From JBFLVQ01 sp040758525 (GTDB lineage Bacteria > Acidobacteriota > Blastocatellia > Chloracidobacteriales > JADJPF01): DNA of 33,271 bases. The DNA is taken from NCBI GenBank assembly GCA_040758525.1, contig JBFLVQ010000023.1, forward strand, positions 1 through 33,271, in the 5' to 3' direction. Within the stretch, counting starts at the first letter, position 1, and each line of letters begins with the position of its first letter. A model generated the notes under the pieces. That model saw only the letters and a program-made list of their open reading frames with translations. It did not search any database and was not told where the DNA came from. This document shows positions 24,892 to 32,655 of the stretch, piece after piece. The position numbers and the translations under genes are program-made.

Positions 24892-26559
24892 CTAGTCTTT
24901 TCTAATTCTGCCAAATAGTATGCTAAAGATAAGAAAGATTCCCAGGCCAGCAGCAGCAAGAAAACCTAGTAGAGCAAAAAGCGGATAACCACCTATTTGT
25001 GGGCCTGCATCGATACTAACAAGATTAGATGAACCAATGATAAGCGCAGCAACAATAAGCGAAAGCGCAATACGATTAGCGATTGTGCGTATTGCCGTAA
25101 TCATCTGTTCAGCACTCTCCATATGCACATCGATACGTACTCGATCGGTAGAGAGTCGATCTAGGATCTGCCGTATTTGATGTGGTAGATCGCTCAGTAG
25201 CCGCTTTACATCAAGTGTAGAAGAGTAGATTGTCGCTACATTGAGATCGCTTCGCAGTTGGTTGCGCATAATCTTTTCTGCATAGTCTTGAATAACTTCA
25301 AAGGGATTGAATTCAGGATCAAGAATACGCCCAACTCCATCTAGGTTAACAAGGGTTTTACCAAGCAGCGCTACTTCACCAGGCACCTTAAGGCCATAAG
25401 TTGTACAAGTCTCAACTAACTGGAAGATTGTACGACCAGGCTGCAACTCATCAAGAGGCACATTATGATAGCGTGCTACCAATGCTGAGACTTCGCGGCG
25501 CAGTCGCGCCTCCTGCATATGTTCCTGCTTTAGGCCAATCTCTAAACAGATATCGGCAACACGATCGCCGCGATTCTGTGCTATGTAGAGCAGGAAGAGC
25601 AGCAGATTATCCTTAAGACGAGAGTCTAGTGTGGCCATCTGGCCAAAATCGAGTAGGCCAAGCCGACCATCGGCAAGCAGCAAGACATTACCTGGATGTG
25701 GATCACAATGGAAGAAACCTTCCATACAGACCTGTTTGAGATAGCCACGCAGCATCTCGATAGCAAGGGCATGATGATTCTCTGGTTTGCTCTCATCACG
25801 TAGTCGGTTGAGCTGCCGACCGACAAGAAATTCTGATACCAGCACACGTTTAGTTACCAATTCATCGTATATTGTAGGGATCTTTAGAAGAGTAAACTCT
25901 GCTATCGTATTACGTATCATATTGGCGTGACGTGCCTCTTGACGAAAGTTCAGCTCGCGCGAGATTGTCTGTTCCAATTCTGCTGCCAGGGTAGGGAAAT
26001 CGAATTTAGCTCCTAATCCAGAATGTGTATCTAGAAATCGGGCAATGTCATGGAGAATTTCTAGATCAATTTCGATTGTACGTTCGATCTCTGGTCGTTG
26101 TACTTTTACTGCCACTTCGCTGCCATCTTTAAGTTTAGCTTGATGAACTTGTGCAATCGAGCCGGCTGCGAGCGGTTCAACATTAAAGTCATAAAATATC
26201 TCTGACAGTTCCATTCCCAACTCTAGTCGTACAATCTCACGTACACGCTCGAACTCAAAAGGCTGTACTTGATCTTGTAGCTTTTGCATCTCTTCAACAT
26301 AGTGCAATGGTAGCAGACCAGGATGAGTACTCAGTGTTTGACCAAGCTTAATAAAGGTGGGGCCGAGTCGTTCTAACGCAGCACGTAGCCTTGCTGGTGT
26401 AGGCGCAGTAGCTGGCACTAATACATTAGCAGCACGCTGGCTAATACGTGCGACATGCCGGTAAACACCGCTACGTTCGACCAGATCTTCCAAGCCATAG
26501 TCAACGAAGATTGTAGCAATCTCCTTGAGCCGTGAAAGCACCTTGGGCCGAATCAGCAT
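24892..26559 (-). CDS. UbiB/AarF (ABC1/ADCK) atypical kinase
   Basis: The 555-residue protein is an ABC1-type atypical kinase: KLGQ (71-74), the Ala-rich loop AAGSIAQVH (131-139) that replaces the normal Gly loop, VKVQRP (151-156), HCDPHPGN (284-291) and DFG (304-306). Two C-terminal membrane helices (about 500-550) anchor it to the membrane. UbiB proteins support ubiquinone or other isoprenoid quinone synthesis, probably by handling lipid precursors with ATP. The ribosome site GGTGAG sits just before the start and immediately after a strong 13-base-pair hairpin. It is last in the leftward run from murI. Confidence 0.95.
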   Translation of the reverse strand: MLIRPKVLSRLKEIATIFVDYGLEDLVERSGVYRHVARISQRAANVLVPATAPTPARLRAALERLGPTFIKLGQTLSTHPGLLPLHYVEEMQKLQDQVQPFEFERVREIVRLELGMELSEIFYDFNVEPLAAGSIAQVHQAKLKDGSEVAVKVQRPEIERTIEIDLEILHDIARFLDTHSGLGAKFDFPTLAAELEQTISRELNFRQEARHANMIRNTIAEFTLLKIPTIYDELVTKRVLVSEFLVGRQLNRLRDESKPENHHALAIEMLRGYLKQVCMEGFFHCDPHPGNVLLLADGRLGLLDFGQMATLDSRLKDNLLLFLLYIAQNRGDRVADICLEIGLKQEHMQEARLRREVSALVARYHNVPLDELQPGRTIFQLVETCTTYGLKVPGEVALLGKTLVNLDGVGRILDPEFNPFEVIQDYAEKIMRNQLRSDLNVATIYSSTLDVKRLLSDLPHQIRQILDRLSTDRVRIDVHMESAEQMITAIRTIANRIALSLIVAALIIGSSNLVSIDAGPQIGGYPLFALLGFLAAAGLGIFLIFSILFGRIRKD

Positions 26560-26570
26560 GTCTCACCATT

Positions 26571-26605
26571 ACAGTACGCTGGTACATAGATGACCAGCGT
26601 ACTGT
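26571..26605 (-). other. Perfect 13-bp intercistronic hairpin before ubiB
   Basis: ACAGTACGCTGGT (26571-26583) and ACCAGCGTACTGT (26593-26605) are exact reverse complements around a 9-base loop. On the minus strand the hairpin lies between the exported protein gene and ubiB, starting 7 bases after the first stop codon and ending 11 bases before the ATG. No U-tract follows. It could reduce ubiB translation, stop some transcripts, or be an RNase processing site. Confidence 0.6.
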
Positions 26606-26612
26606 TGCTGTG

Positions 26613-27155
26613 CTACTTCACTGGTTTAAAGCTACGCGCAATCTGATCGGTCTCGTGGCGTAGTGGCGAAAAGACATCACGATTGCCAGTAAAGCGCAGC
26701 ACCCATACGGTTACATTGTTGCCCTTGAGGTAGTAATGGCGAGCCTTTTTCGGTGTGCCAGCCTGTGAGAAGTCGAACTGTAACAGTTGTCCACGTGCAT
26801 GTTCACCAACAAAGCGCTCATTGCTATTGTAGACATAGCCAGGCCGGAAGCGTAGATTCTGCTGGATCTCGTTATTTATCAGGCTATCCAGATCAGAATT
26901 ATCGCTAAGACTCTCTTGTGTGATCTTGAGCAAGCCATAGGCTCGGTCACGATAGATAATATCGACTCTAGCATTGCCGGCGCCATCCTGATAGTTAACT
27001 GCTTGCCAGTTAGGCGGCAAGCGTAGTTCATATTTTCCTGAAGGATCTTGAAAGACAGATTCATTCTGTCCACTAACAGTATGTGCGCTTATCAGCATAA
27101 GAGCCAATCCAAAACAGACGAGCAGAGATTTAAAGCAATTAATTTTGACTCTCAT
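26613..27155 (-). CDS. Exported hypothetical protein (PsbP/DUF1795-like fold)
   Basis: The 180-residue protein has a clear signal peptide (about 1-29: basic MRVKIN start, hydrophobic core, cleavage near VSGQ). The mature part reads FQDPSGKYELRLPPNWQAV, here YELRLPPNW, followed by alternating strands and a final HETDQIARSFKP helix. The opening YxLxLPxxW with a closing IxxSFK is shared by PsbP- and DUF1795-like domains, small beta proteins often found in the periplasm. The function is unknown. It follows rph by 65 bases in the leftward run and precedes ubiB. Confidence 0.75.
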   Translation of the reverse strand: MRVKINCFKSLLVCFGLALMLISAHTVSGQNESVFQDPSGKYELRLPPNWQAVNYQDGAGNARVDIIYRDRAYGLLKITQESLSDNSDLDSLINNEIQQNLRFRPGYVYNSNERFVGEHARGQLLQFDFSQAGTPKKARHYYLKGNNVTVWVLRFTGNRDVFSPLRHETDQIARSFKPVK

Positions 27156-27220
27156 AGCAATAACGAAGTTTTTCTTGACAAGCGAAAGAAGAAAAAGTCT
27201 TCATCGCCTGTCACTATTAA

Positions 27221-27961
27221 TTAACGCAGATTGCCAAGGACTTGGCGTTGCGCAGTAATCAACTGCTCAATGCCGCGAGCGGCGACGCTCAACATCTCGG
27301 TCATCTGCTCTTGCGTAAAAGGAGCGCTCTCGGCCGTACCCTGAATCTCTATAAAACGTCCTGCGCCCGTGCGCACGATATTCATATCGACCTCAGCGTT
27401 CTTGTCTTCTAAATAATCTAGATCAAGCAGAACTTGACCGCCCATAATGCCGACGCTGATAGCTGCAACATAATCACGCACCGGCACATCAATGCGTTGT
27501 TTCTCACGTAGACGACGTAGTGCTAACACTAGTGAGACAAATGCACCCGTAATAGCGGCAGTACGTGTACCACCATCGGCTTGCAAGACATCACAATCTA
27601 GATAGACCGTACGCTCACCTAAACGTTTCATCTCTACTACGGTGCGCAAGCTACGACCAATAAGACGCTGAATTTCGTGAGTGCGTCCAGAAGGTCCACC
27701 ACGTCCAACCTCGCGCGGTGTACGCGTTTCGGTAGCACGCGGCAGCATCCCATATTCAGCGGTTATCCAACCAGTACCACTATTCTTCAAATGGGGTGGT
27801 ACACGCTCTTCAATACTTGCCGTGCAAAGCACACGGGTTTCACCAAATTCTATTAGTGTAGAACCCTCTGCATGTCTAGTATAACTTGGGGTGATTCTTA
27901 CTTCTCTAAGCGCATTGTTAGCGCGTCCAACACGTATATAATGGGCTGTATTAAACGTCAC
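27221..27961 (-). CDS. rph: Ribonuclease PH
   Basis: RNase PH is a phosphate-dependent 3'-5' exonuclease that trims tRNA 3' ends. The 246-residue length matches the family, which forms hexameric rings. The family features are present: GRxxxALREVRI near the start, GRGGPSGRTHEIQRLIGRSLR (seen as GRGGPSGRTHE and IQRLIGRSLR), and LDCDVLQADGGTRTAAITGA (seen as CDVLQADGG and RTAAITGA). The start is GTG 27961, with GGTGAT upstream; no better ATG exists. It follows murI by 43 bases on the same strand, a neighbourhood often seen in bacteria. Confidence 0.97.
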   Translation of the reverse strand: MTFNTAHYIRVGRANNALREVRITPSYTRHAEGSTLIEFGETRVLCTASIEERVPPHLKNSGTGWITAEYGMLPRATETRTPREVGRGGPSGRTHEIQRLIGRSLRTVVEMKRLGERTVYLDCDVLQADGGTRTAAITGAFVSLVLALRRLREKQRIDVPVRDYVAAISVGIMGGQVLLDLDYLEDKNAEVDMNIVRTGAGRFIEIQGTAESAPFTQEQMTEMLSVAARGIEQLITAQRQVLGNLR

Positions 27962-28004
27962 AGGATCACCATCGCCTTCTACTGGAAATTTGCTTCATTA
28001 TCTA

Positions 28005-28874
28005 TTAACTGGCGTTCAAAGCATTGGCCAGCAGGTCTAGATCACCTACCGAATCGGCTTGTGTACGGCTGTCCCAGATGTCTACCGCAATCAAGTTCTC
28101 GATCGGCGTACCTAAGAAGAGAGTTGCAATGCGGCGGAAACGCCGCCCCGAATCGGTTACGCAGAAGATATCGGTGTGGCCGTTATCTTGTGTAGCAGCA
28201 CGCACCTGATCATGCGTCAAAAGTGATTCTACTTCATCTGCCGCACACTCACCAGAGTCAAGTAGTATAACATCTTCGCCGATCACCGATTGGATCGTTT
28301 GCCGGAGTAATGGGTAATGAGTACAGCCAAGCACTAGCGTATCAATACCGGCTTGCTTAAGCGGCGCCAAATATTCTGTCGCGATCAAACGGGTAGCAGC
28401 ATGCTCACTCCAGCCTTCTTCGGCAAGCGCAACAAAGAGTGGACAGGCTTGTGAGAAGACTTCGATATTGGTATCGATCGCGTGGATTGCCTTGCGGTAA
28501 GCATCGCTTTCAACGGTTGCTTCTGTGGCGATCACACCCACCCGCCCATTGCGAGTAGTGCGTACTGCCCGTCGTGCGCCCGGTTCAATAACACCTAGAA
28601 TCGGAATAGGAAATATTTCCTGTAGTGATTCTAGTGCTACTGAAGAGATAGTGTTGCAGGCCACCACAAGCATCTTGACATTATGTTTATAGAGGAAGGC
28701 GGCATCTTGGTGTGCATAACGACGTACCGTTGCAGGTGAACGGGTGCCATAAGGGATACGTGCAGTGTCACCCAAATAGATAACCTTTTCCTTAGGTAGA
28801 CGTGCACGTATCGCACGATAAACGGTTAATCCACCTACCCCAGAATCGAATATACCAATAAGCTGTTCATTCAT
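28005..28874 (-). CDS. murI: Glutamate racemase
   Basis: MurI converts L- to D-glutamate for peptidoglycan. The 289-residue protein shows FDSGVGGLTV (9-18, Asp10 and Ser11), YLGDTARIPYG (from 33), the catalytic Cys73 in VACNT and the second catalytic Cys184 in GCTHYP (183-188). It is the first gene of the leftward run with rph, the exported protein and ubiB. The 195 bases upstream are shared with the divergent ssrA gene and hold an ssrA promoter candidate. An inverted repeat TTTGAT-N8-ATCAAA (28934-28953) lies there too. Confidence 0.97.
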   Translation of the reverse strand: MNEQLIGIFDSGVGGLTVYRAIRARLPKEKVIYLGDTARIPYGTRSPATVRRYAHQDAAFLYKHNVKMLVVACNTISSVALESLQEIFPIPILGVIEPGARRAVRTTRNGRVGVIATEATVESDAYRKAIHAIDTNIEVFSQACPLFVALAEEGWSEHAATRLIATEYLAPLKQAGIDTLVLGCTHYPLLRQTIQSVIGEDVILLDSGECAADEVESLLTHDQVRAATQDNGHTDIFCVTDSGRRFRRIATLFLGTPIENLIAVDIWDSRTQADSVGDLDLLANALNAS

Positions 28875-29011
28875 TAACTAACCATATCCCAAGTAAAAGT
28901 TCCGCTGCTAAGATGTCGCGACCACAGCAAAAGTTTGATAAAGAAAAATCAAAGATAACTTGTCTAGCGTGCTCTTCGCAACAAGATCCGGTTGGCCGCG
29001 TGGCTGCTTAA

Positions 29012-29040
29012 TTGACGCAATTTATACCTGATGCTAGTAT
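29012..29040 (+). promoter_or_regulatory. ssrA promoter
   Basis: TTGACG (29012-29017) and TAGTAT (29035-29040) are spaced by exactly 17 bases, and TG precedes the -10 by one base (extended -10). Transcription would start near 29047, leaving a 5' leader of about 23 bases to be removed by RNase P, as expected for tmRNA. Confidence 0.65.
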
Positions 29041-29069
29041 TGATTGTTAGCTTTATTTATTATTTTTTT

Positions 29070-29427
29070 GGGGGTGACACGGCTTCGACGGGGATTCATG
29101 AGGTGCGTAGATGCATGCCGGGAACCATGTAACCCGTAACCTGCATGGAAAAACTAACTGCAAATACGCAGGAATTCGCTCTGGCTGCTTAATTAATCAG
29201 TCAGCGTTCTTGGGCAGTTGAGCCTGCCGATTGTTTAAGGACGTCACTTTTGCAGGCTGGCAGTCGAGTTGAGTGCCAGGGCTCGACAGCGAGATAAAAC
29301 TGGGCTAGTTGCACACGGTGCTTGTTACTTCCGCTGCTGTGTGTGATGAAAATTTAAGGAAGTGAATAAGCATGTAGATTCTGCCGCTGAAGGTCTTCGG
29401 ACAAGGGTTCGATTCCCTTCACCTCCA
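29070..29427 (+). ncRNA. ssrA: tmRNA, one-piece
   Basis: tmRNA rescues stalled ribosomes together with SmpB and tags the nascent chain for proteolysis. The gene begins GGGGGTGACACGGCTTCGAC and ends with the T arm (GGGTTCGATTCCC, 29405-29417) and CACCTCC plus a discriminator A. The first seven bases pair with 29420-29426. The CCA end is not encoded and must be added. The tag frame starts at GCA 29160 and stops at TAA 29190-29192, encoding ANTQEFALAA, which ends in the usual protease-recognition ALAA. It is not permuted. A promoter lies 30-58 bases upstream and an intrinsic terminator 28 bases downstream. Confidence 0.97.
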
Positions 29428-29454
29428 TAGTAACCGATAGCCTATAGAGATATG

Positions 29455-29481
29455 CCCAACCGATAATCCGGTTGGGTTTTT
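29455..29481 (+). terminator. Intrinsic terminator of ssrA
   Basis: CCCAACCG (29455-29462) and CGGTTGGG (29469-29476) form a perfect 8-base stem with a 6-base loop, followed by TTTTT. It stands between tmRNA and the hen1 start, 20 bases before the ATG. Confidence 0.9.
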
Positions 29482-29500
29482 CATTACCTGTGGAGAAGAG

Positions 29501-30904
29501 ATGCTGCTGACAATCAAGACTACGCATCAACCTGCTACTGAACTAGGCTACCTGCTACATAAGAATCCTGCCCGGTTACAATCATTCAATCTCTCTTTTG
29601 GACAAGCACATGTCTTTTATACAGTAGCTGACGAGGTATGCTGCACAGTAGCGCTGCTGCTTGATATCGATCCTGTAGGGCTGGTGCGTGGCCGTCATGC
29701 TGGTGCTGTAGAAGGTCAGGCACTTGCTCAGTATGTTAATGATCGTCCTTATGTTGCCTCTTCATTTCTGAGTGTAGCGCTGGCACAAGTATTTGGTAGC
29801 GCCTTGTTAGGCAAATGCAAAGAACGACCAGAACTGGTTGAGACAGTCTTACCTTTGCAGGCAAAGCTAGCAGTATTACCCTGCCGTGGCGGGGAAGCCT
29901 TTTTACGGCGACTCTTCGAGCCACTCGGTTATATGGTGCAGGCATATCGTCACACTCTCGATGAGAAGTTTCCCGATTGGGGTGAGAGTAGTTATTTCAC
30001 TATTGAATTGAATTGCCAATCTCGCTTACGAGAGCTTTTGTCCCATCTCTATGTGCTTGTGCCGGTTTTGGATGATGACAAGCACTACTGGGTAGGTGAT
30101 GCAGAGGTAGAGAAATTACTGCGTCATGGCGCAGGTTGGCTGGCTACACATCCAGAAAGAGAGATTATTGTTAGTCGCTACCTAAAGCACCGGCGTAGTC
30201 TAGTAAAAGAAGCACTGGCCCGTTTAACTGATGATGACGCAGCTAATCTAGACGCTGCTGCCGAGCAGCATTCAGCAGAAGAGGCAGCCATAGAGGCACA
30301 CATCAGCTTGAATGAAGCACGCTTGAATGCTGTATTGGCTGTGCTTAAGGAGTATGAGGCGCGACGTGTAATTGATCTAGGTTGTGGAGAAGGACGCCTA
30401 TTAAAAGTACTACTGCGCGAGAAGGGATTTAAAGAGATTGTTGGTATGGATATCTCTTATCGTGCGCTTGAGATTGCCCGTGAGCGGTTACGACTAGATC
30501 AACTACCAGGTCAACACAAGGAGCGTATTAAACTTTTTCAAGGCGCACTTACATATCGAGACGAGCGTTTAAGTGGATTTGATGCTGCTACAGTAATTGA
30601 GGTGATAGAGCATTTAGATACTGCACGCTTAGCTGCCTTTGAACGAGTACTGTTTGAGTTTGCCAGACCTAAAACAGTGGTGCTCACTACCCCTAATAGA
30701 GAATACAATGCTAAATGGGAGGAACTACCGGCAGGCCATTTGCGTCATAAAGATCATCGGTTTGAATGGACACGCGCAGAATTTGTTAACTGGGCAGACA
30801 GAGTCGCACATCGTTTCGCATATACAGTTCATTTTCTTCCTGTCGGCCCAGAAGATGCTCAGTTAGGTGCGCCTACACAGATGGGAGTATTTACTCGTGA
30901 GTGA
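29501..30904 (+). CDS. hen1: 3'-terminal RNA ribose 2'-O-methyltransferase Hen1
   Basis: Bacterial Hen1 methylates the 2'-OH at the 3' end of cleaved RNA during repair, so that the ligated RNA resists being cut again. The 467-residue protein is full length: an N-terminal Hen1 ligase-activating domain (about 1-240) and a C-terminal methyltransferase domain with VIDLGCGEG (290-298), GMDIS (315-319), the metal-binding E-x-x-E-H (Glu367, Glu370, His371) and LRHKDHRFEWTRAEF with a further metal His (probably His419). These match characterised bacterial Hen1. GGAG precedes ATG 29501 by five bases. The gene lies only 20 bases after the ssrA terminator and has no obvious promoter, so read-through is possible. 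The usual partner Pnkp is not seen. Confidence 0.95.
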   Translation: MLLTIKTTHQPATELGYLLHKNPARLQSFNLSFGQAHVFYTVADEVCCTVALLLDIDPVGLVRGRHAGAVEGQALAQYVNDRPYVASSFLSVALAQVFGSALLGKCKERPELVETVLPLQAKLAVLPCRGGEAFLRRLFEPLGYMVQAYRHTLDEKFPDWGESSYFTIELNCQSRLRELLSHLYVLVPVLDDDKHYWVGDAEVEKLLRHGAGWLATHPEREIIVSRYLKHRRSLVKEALARLTDDDAANLDAAAEQHSAEEAAIEAHISLNEARLNAVLAVLKEYEARRVIDLGCGEGRLLKVLLREKGFKEIVGMDISYRALEIARERLRLDQLPGQHKERIKLFQGALTYRDERLSGFDAATVIEVIEHLDTARLAAFERVLFEFARPKTVVLTTPNREYNAKWEELPAGHLRHKDHRFEWTRAEFVNWADRVAHRFAYTVHFLPVGPEDAQLGAPTQMGVFTRE

Positions 30905-31832
30905 CAAACACCATTTTAATCCCAATCTGATCTTGCCGATCGGTACTCAAGTGGTAACACGTGTTGAAGTGAAGAATCCTGATAGCGGCCCATTACGTCC
31001 TAGCGGCGCCGTAGGTGTAATAGTGAAGGCACCAGCAGATAACTTCCACTCTTATCGTGTACGTTTTCCTGATGGTGTAGAGGTCTCGTTATTGCGTCAT
31101 GAGTTAGCGATCCGCAAGCATTTTCAAGGAGACGCACTGTTACATTCTGGTGCAGTGTTAGCCGATTATAATCTCTATAATCATGTCATTTATCGTTGCA
31201 TTGTTGGCTCGCGAGCTTATGGTCTAGATCATGCTGGTTCAGATACAGATCGTCGAGGTATCTATCTACCGCCTGCAGATATGCAATGGTCTCTCTATGG
31301 AGTGCCAGAACAATTAGAAAACCAGCAGACAGAAGAGTGCTATTGGGAGGTGCAGAAATTTCTTGTGCTAGCACTCAAGGCAAATCCTAATGTACTAGAA
31401 TGTCTTTATACACCACTAGTAGAATCGATCACACCGCTTGCTGAGGAGCTTCTCAATATGCGCGAGATCTTCCTCTCACAGCTTGTCTATCAGACTTATA
31501 ATGGCTATGTGATGTCGCAGTTTAAGAAGCTGGAGCAAGATCTACGCAACAGTGGCGAGATTAAATTAAAACATGCCATGCACCTGATAAGATTGTTGCT
31601 ATCAGGGATTAGTGTGTTACGGGATGGCTTTGTCCCCGTACGTGTAGAAGATTATCGGGATCGATTGCTGGCGATACGCGTTGGTGAAATGCCTTGGGAA
31701 GAGGTCAATAGCTGGCGACTCTCGCTGCATCAAGAGTTCGATGCAGTATTTGCTATCACGCATCTGCCAAAATTTCCTGATTATGAGAAGGCCAATGACT
31801 TTCTTGTTAAGGCGCGTCGTAGCATGATTTGA
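30897..31832 (+). CDS. RlaP-family nucleotidyltransferase with N-terminal beta domain
   Basis: The 311-residue protein matches the Pol-beta-type nucleotidyltransferases known as RlaP (PF10127, YcgL-like), linked by neighbourhood to RNA repair. The active site is present: GSRAYG (104-109), SDTD (115-118, Asp116 and Asp118) and a third acid, Glu151 (WEVQKF). Before it, residues 11-78 look like a small beta barrel: LPIGTQVVTRVEV, GAVGVIVKAPAD, YRVRFPDGVEV. I chose GTG 30897, which overlaps the hen1 stop by eight bases and follows GGGAG by nine; a GTG at 30867 would extend it by ten residues. The reaction and substrate are unknown. The hen1 overlap indicates coupled expression. Confidence 0.85.
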   Translation: MSDKHHFNPNLILPIGTQVVTRVEVKNPDSGPLRPSGAVGVIVKAPADNFHSYRVRFPDGVEVSLLRHELAIRKHFQGDALLHSGAVLADYNLYNHVIYRCIVGSRAYGLDHAGSDTDRRGIYLPPADMQWSLYGVPEQLENQQTEECYWEVQKFLVLALKANPNVLECLYTPLVESITPLAEELLNMREIFLSQLVYQTYNGYVMSQFKKLEQDLRNSGEIKLKHAMHLIRLLLSGISVLRDGFVPVRVEDYRDRLLAIRVGEMPWEEVNSWRLSLHQEFDAVFAITHLPKFPDYEKANDFLVKARRSMI

Positions 31833-31849
31833 AAAAAGCGGTGTAAACA

Positions 31850-32611
31850 ATGGAAATAGATGCACGAATAGAGACAGAAGTGGCTGGCCAACCCTATCCA
31901 TTGATCTTTGTCACGATCAGTGGAGCACATCTTTATGGATTTCCTTCGCCAGACTCCGACTATGATCTACGTGGTATACATCTTCTTCCAGCGCGCGAGA
32001 TTGTTGGCCTCTATTCTGCTCACGAGACAATAGAAGTTTCTGAGATACGTGATGGATTGCAGATTGATCTAGTAACACACGATGTAAAGAAATTCTTTTC
32101 ATTAATGTTAAAAAAGAATGGTTATGTATTAGAGCAACTCTATTCACCGCTAATTGTACGCACTAGTGCGACACACGAAGAGTTGAAAGAGATCGGGAAA
32201 AATTGTATTACACGTCATCATAGCCATCACTATTTTGGCTTTGCCGAGACACAATGGAAACTTTTTAACAAGCAGTCTCCCCGCCGTGTTAAGCCCCTGC
32301 TTTATGTCTATCGTGTGTTATTAACCGGTATACATCTAATGCGTAGCGGTGAGATAGAAGCAAACCTGGTACGACTCAATGTAGAGTATCAATTGCCTTA
32401 TATTCCTGATCTCATTGATCGTAAATTATCTGGGCCGGAAAAATCGGTGTTACAAGATGATGATCTAGCTTTTTATCAACAAGAATATCAGCGGTTGCGT
32501 GGCCAGTTAACAGAGGCATTTCAATCCAGCTCTCTGCCTGAGAGCGCTACCGCCAAACCAGCATTGCATGATCTATTAGTGCGATTGCGTATGTCAAACT
32601 TGGGTAGCTAA
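31850..32611 (+). CDS. Second RlaP-family nucleotidyltransferase
   Basis: The 253-residue protein belongs to the same family as the preceding one but is only distantly similar and lacks the N-terminal beta domain. It shows SGAHLYGF (24-31), SDYD (36-39, Asp37 and Asp39) and a third acid Asp78 in THDVKKF, so all three carboxylates are kept. The usual GS pair reads GA here. A helical region (HHSHHYFGFAETQWKLF, containing a His cluster at 122-126) and PRRVKPLLYVYRVLLTGIHLM follow, as in other members, where these form the C-terminal helical half. It begins 17 bases after the first RlaP stop. Two paralogues next to Hen1 may have separate substrates. Confidence 0.85.
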   Translation: MEIDARIETEVAGQPYPLIFVTISGAHLYGFPSPDSDYDLRGIHLLPAREIVGLYSAHETIEVSEIRDGLQIDLVTHDVKKFFSLMLKKNGYVLEQLYSPLIVRTSATHEELKEIGKNCITRHHSHHYFGFAETQWKLFNKQSPRRVKPLLYVYRVLLTGIHLMRSGEIEANLVRLNVEYQLPYIPDLIDRKLSGPEKSVLQDDDLAFYQQEYQRLRGQLTEAFQSSSLPESATAKPALHDLLVRLRMSNLGS

Positions 32612-32625
32612 CGTGGTTGCAGTAA

Positions 32626-32631
32626 TATAAT
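32626..32631 (+). promoter_or_regulatory. Candidate -10 of the lipoprotein gene
   Basis: A perfect TATAAT lies 24 bases before the lipoprotein ATG, but no good -35 box is seen at 16-18 bases upstream. The start would be near 32638, with GAAAGGAT as a ribosome site. Promoter use is tentative. Confidence 0.25.
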
Positions 32632-32655
32632 GGAATAGAAAGGATATAATTTTGT

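Noticed and set aside
28934..28953. TTTGAT-N8-ATCAAA as an FNR/CRP-type site near murI
   Set aside because: FNR sites have a 4-base spacer; here it is 8 and the region is AT-rich, so chance is likely.
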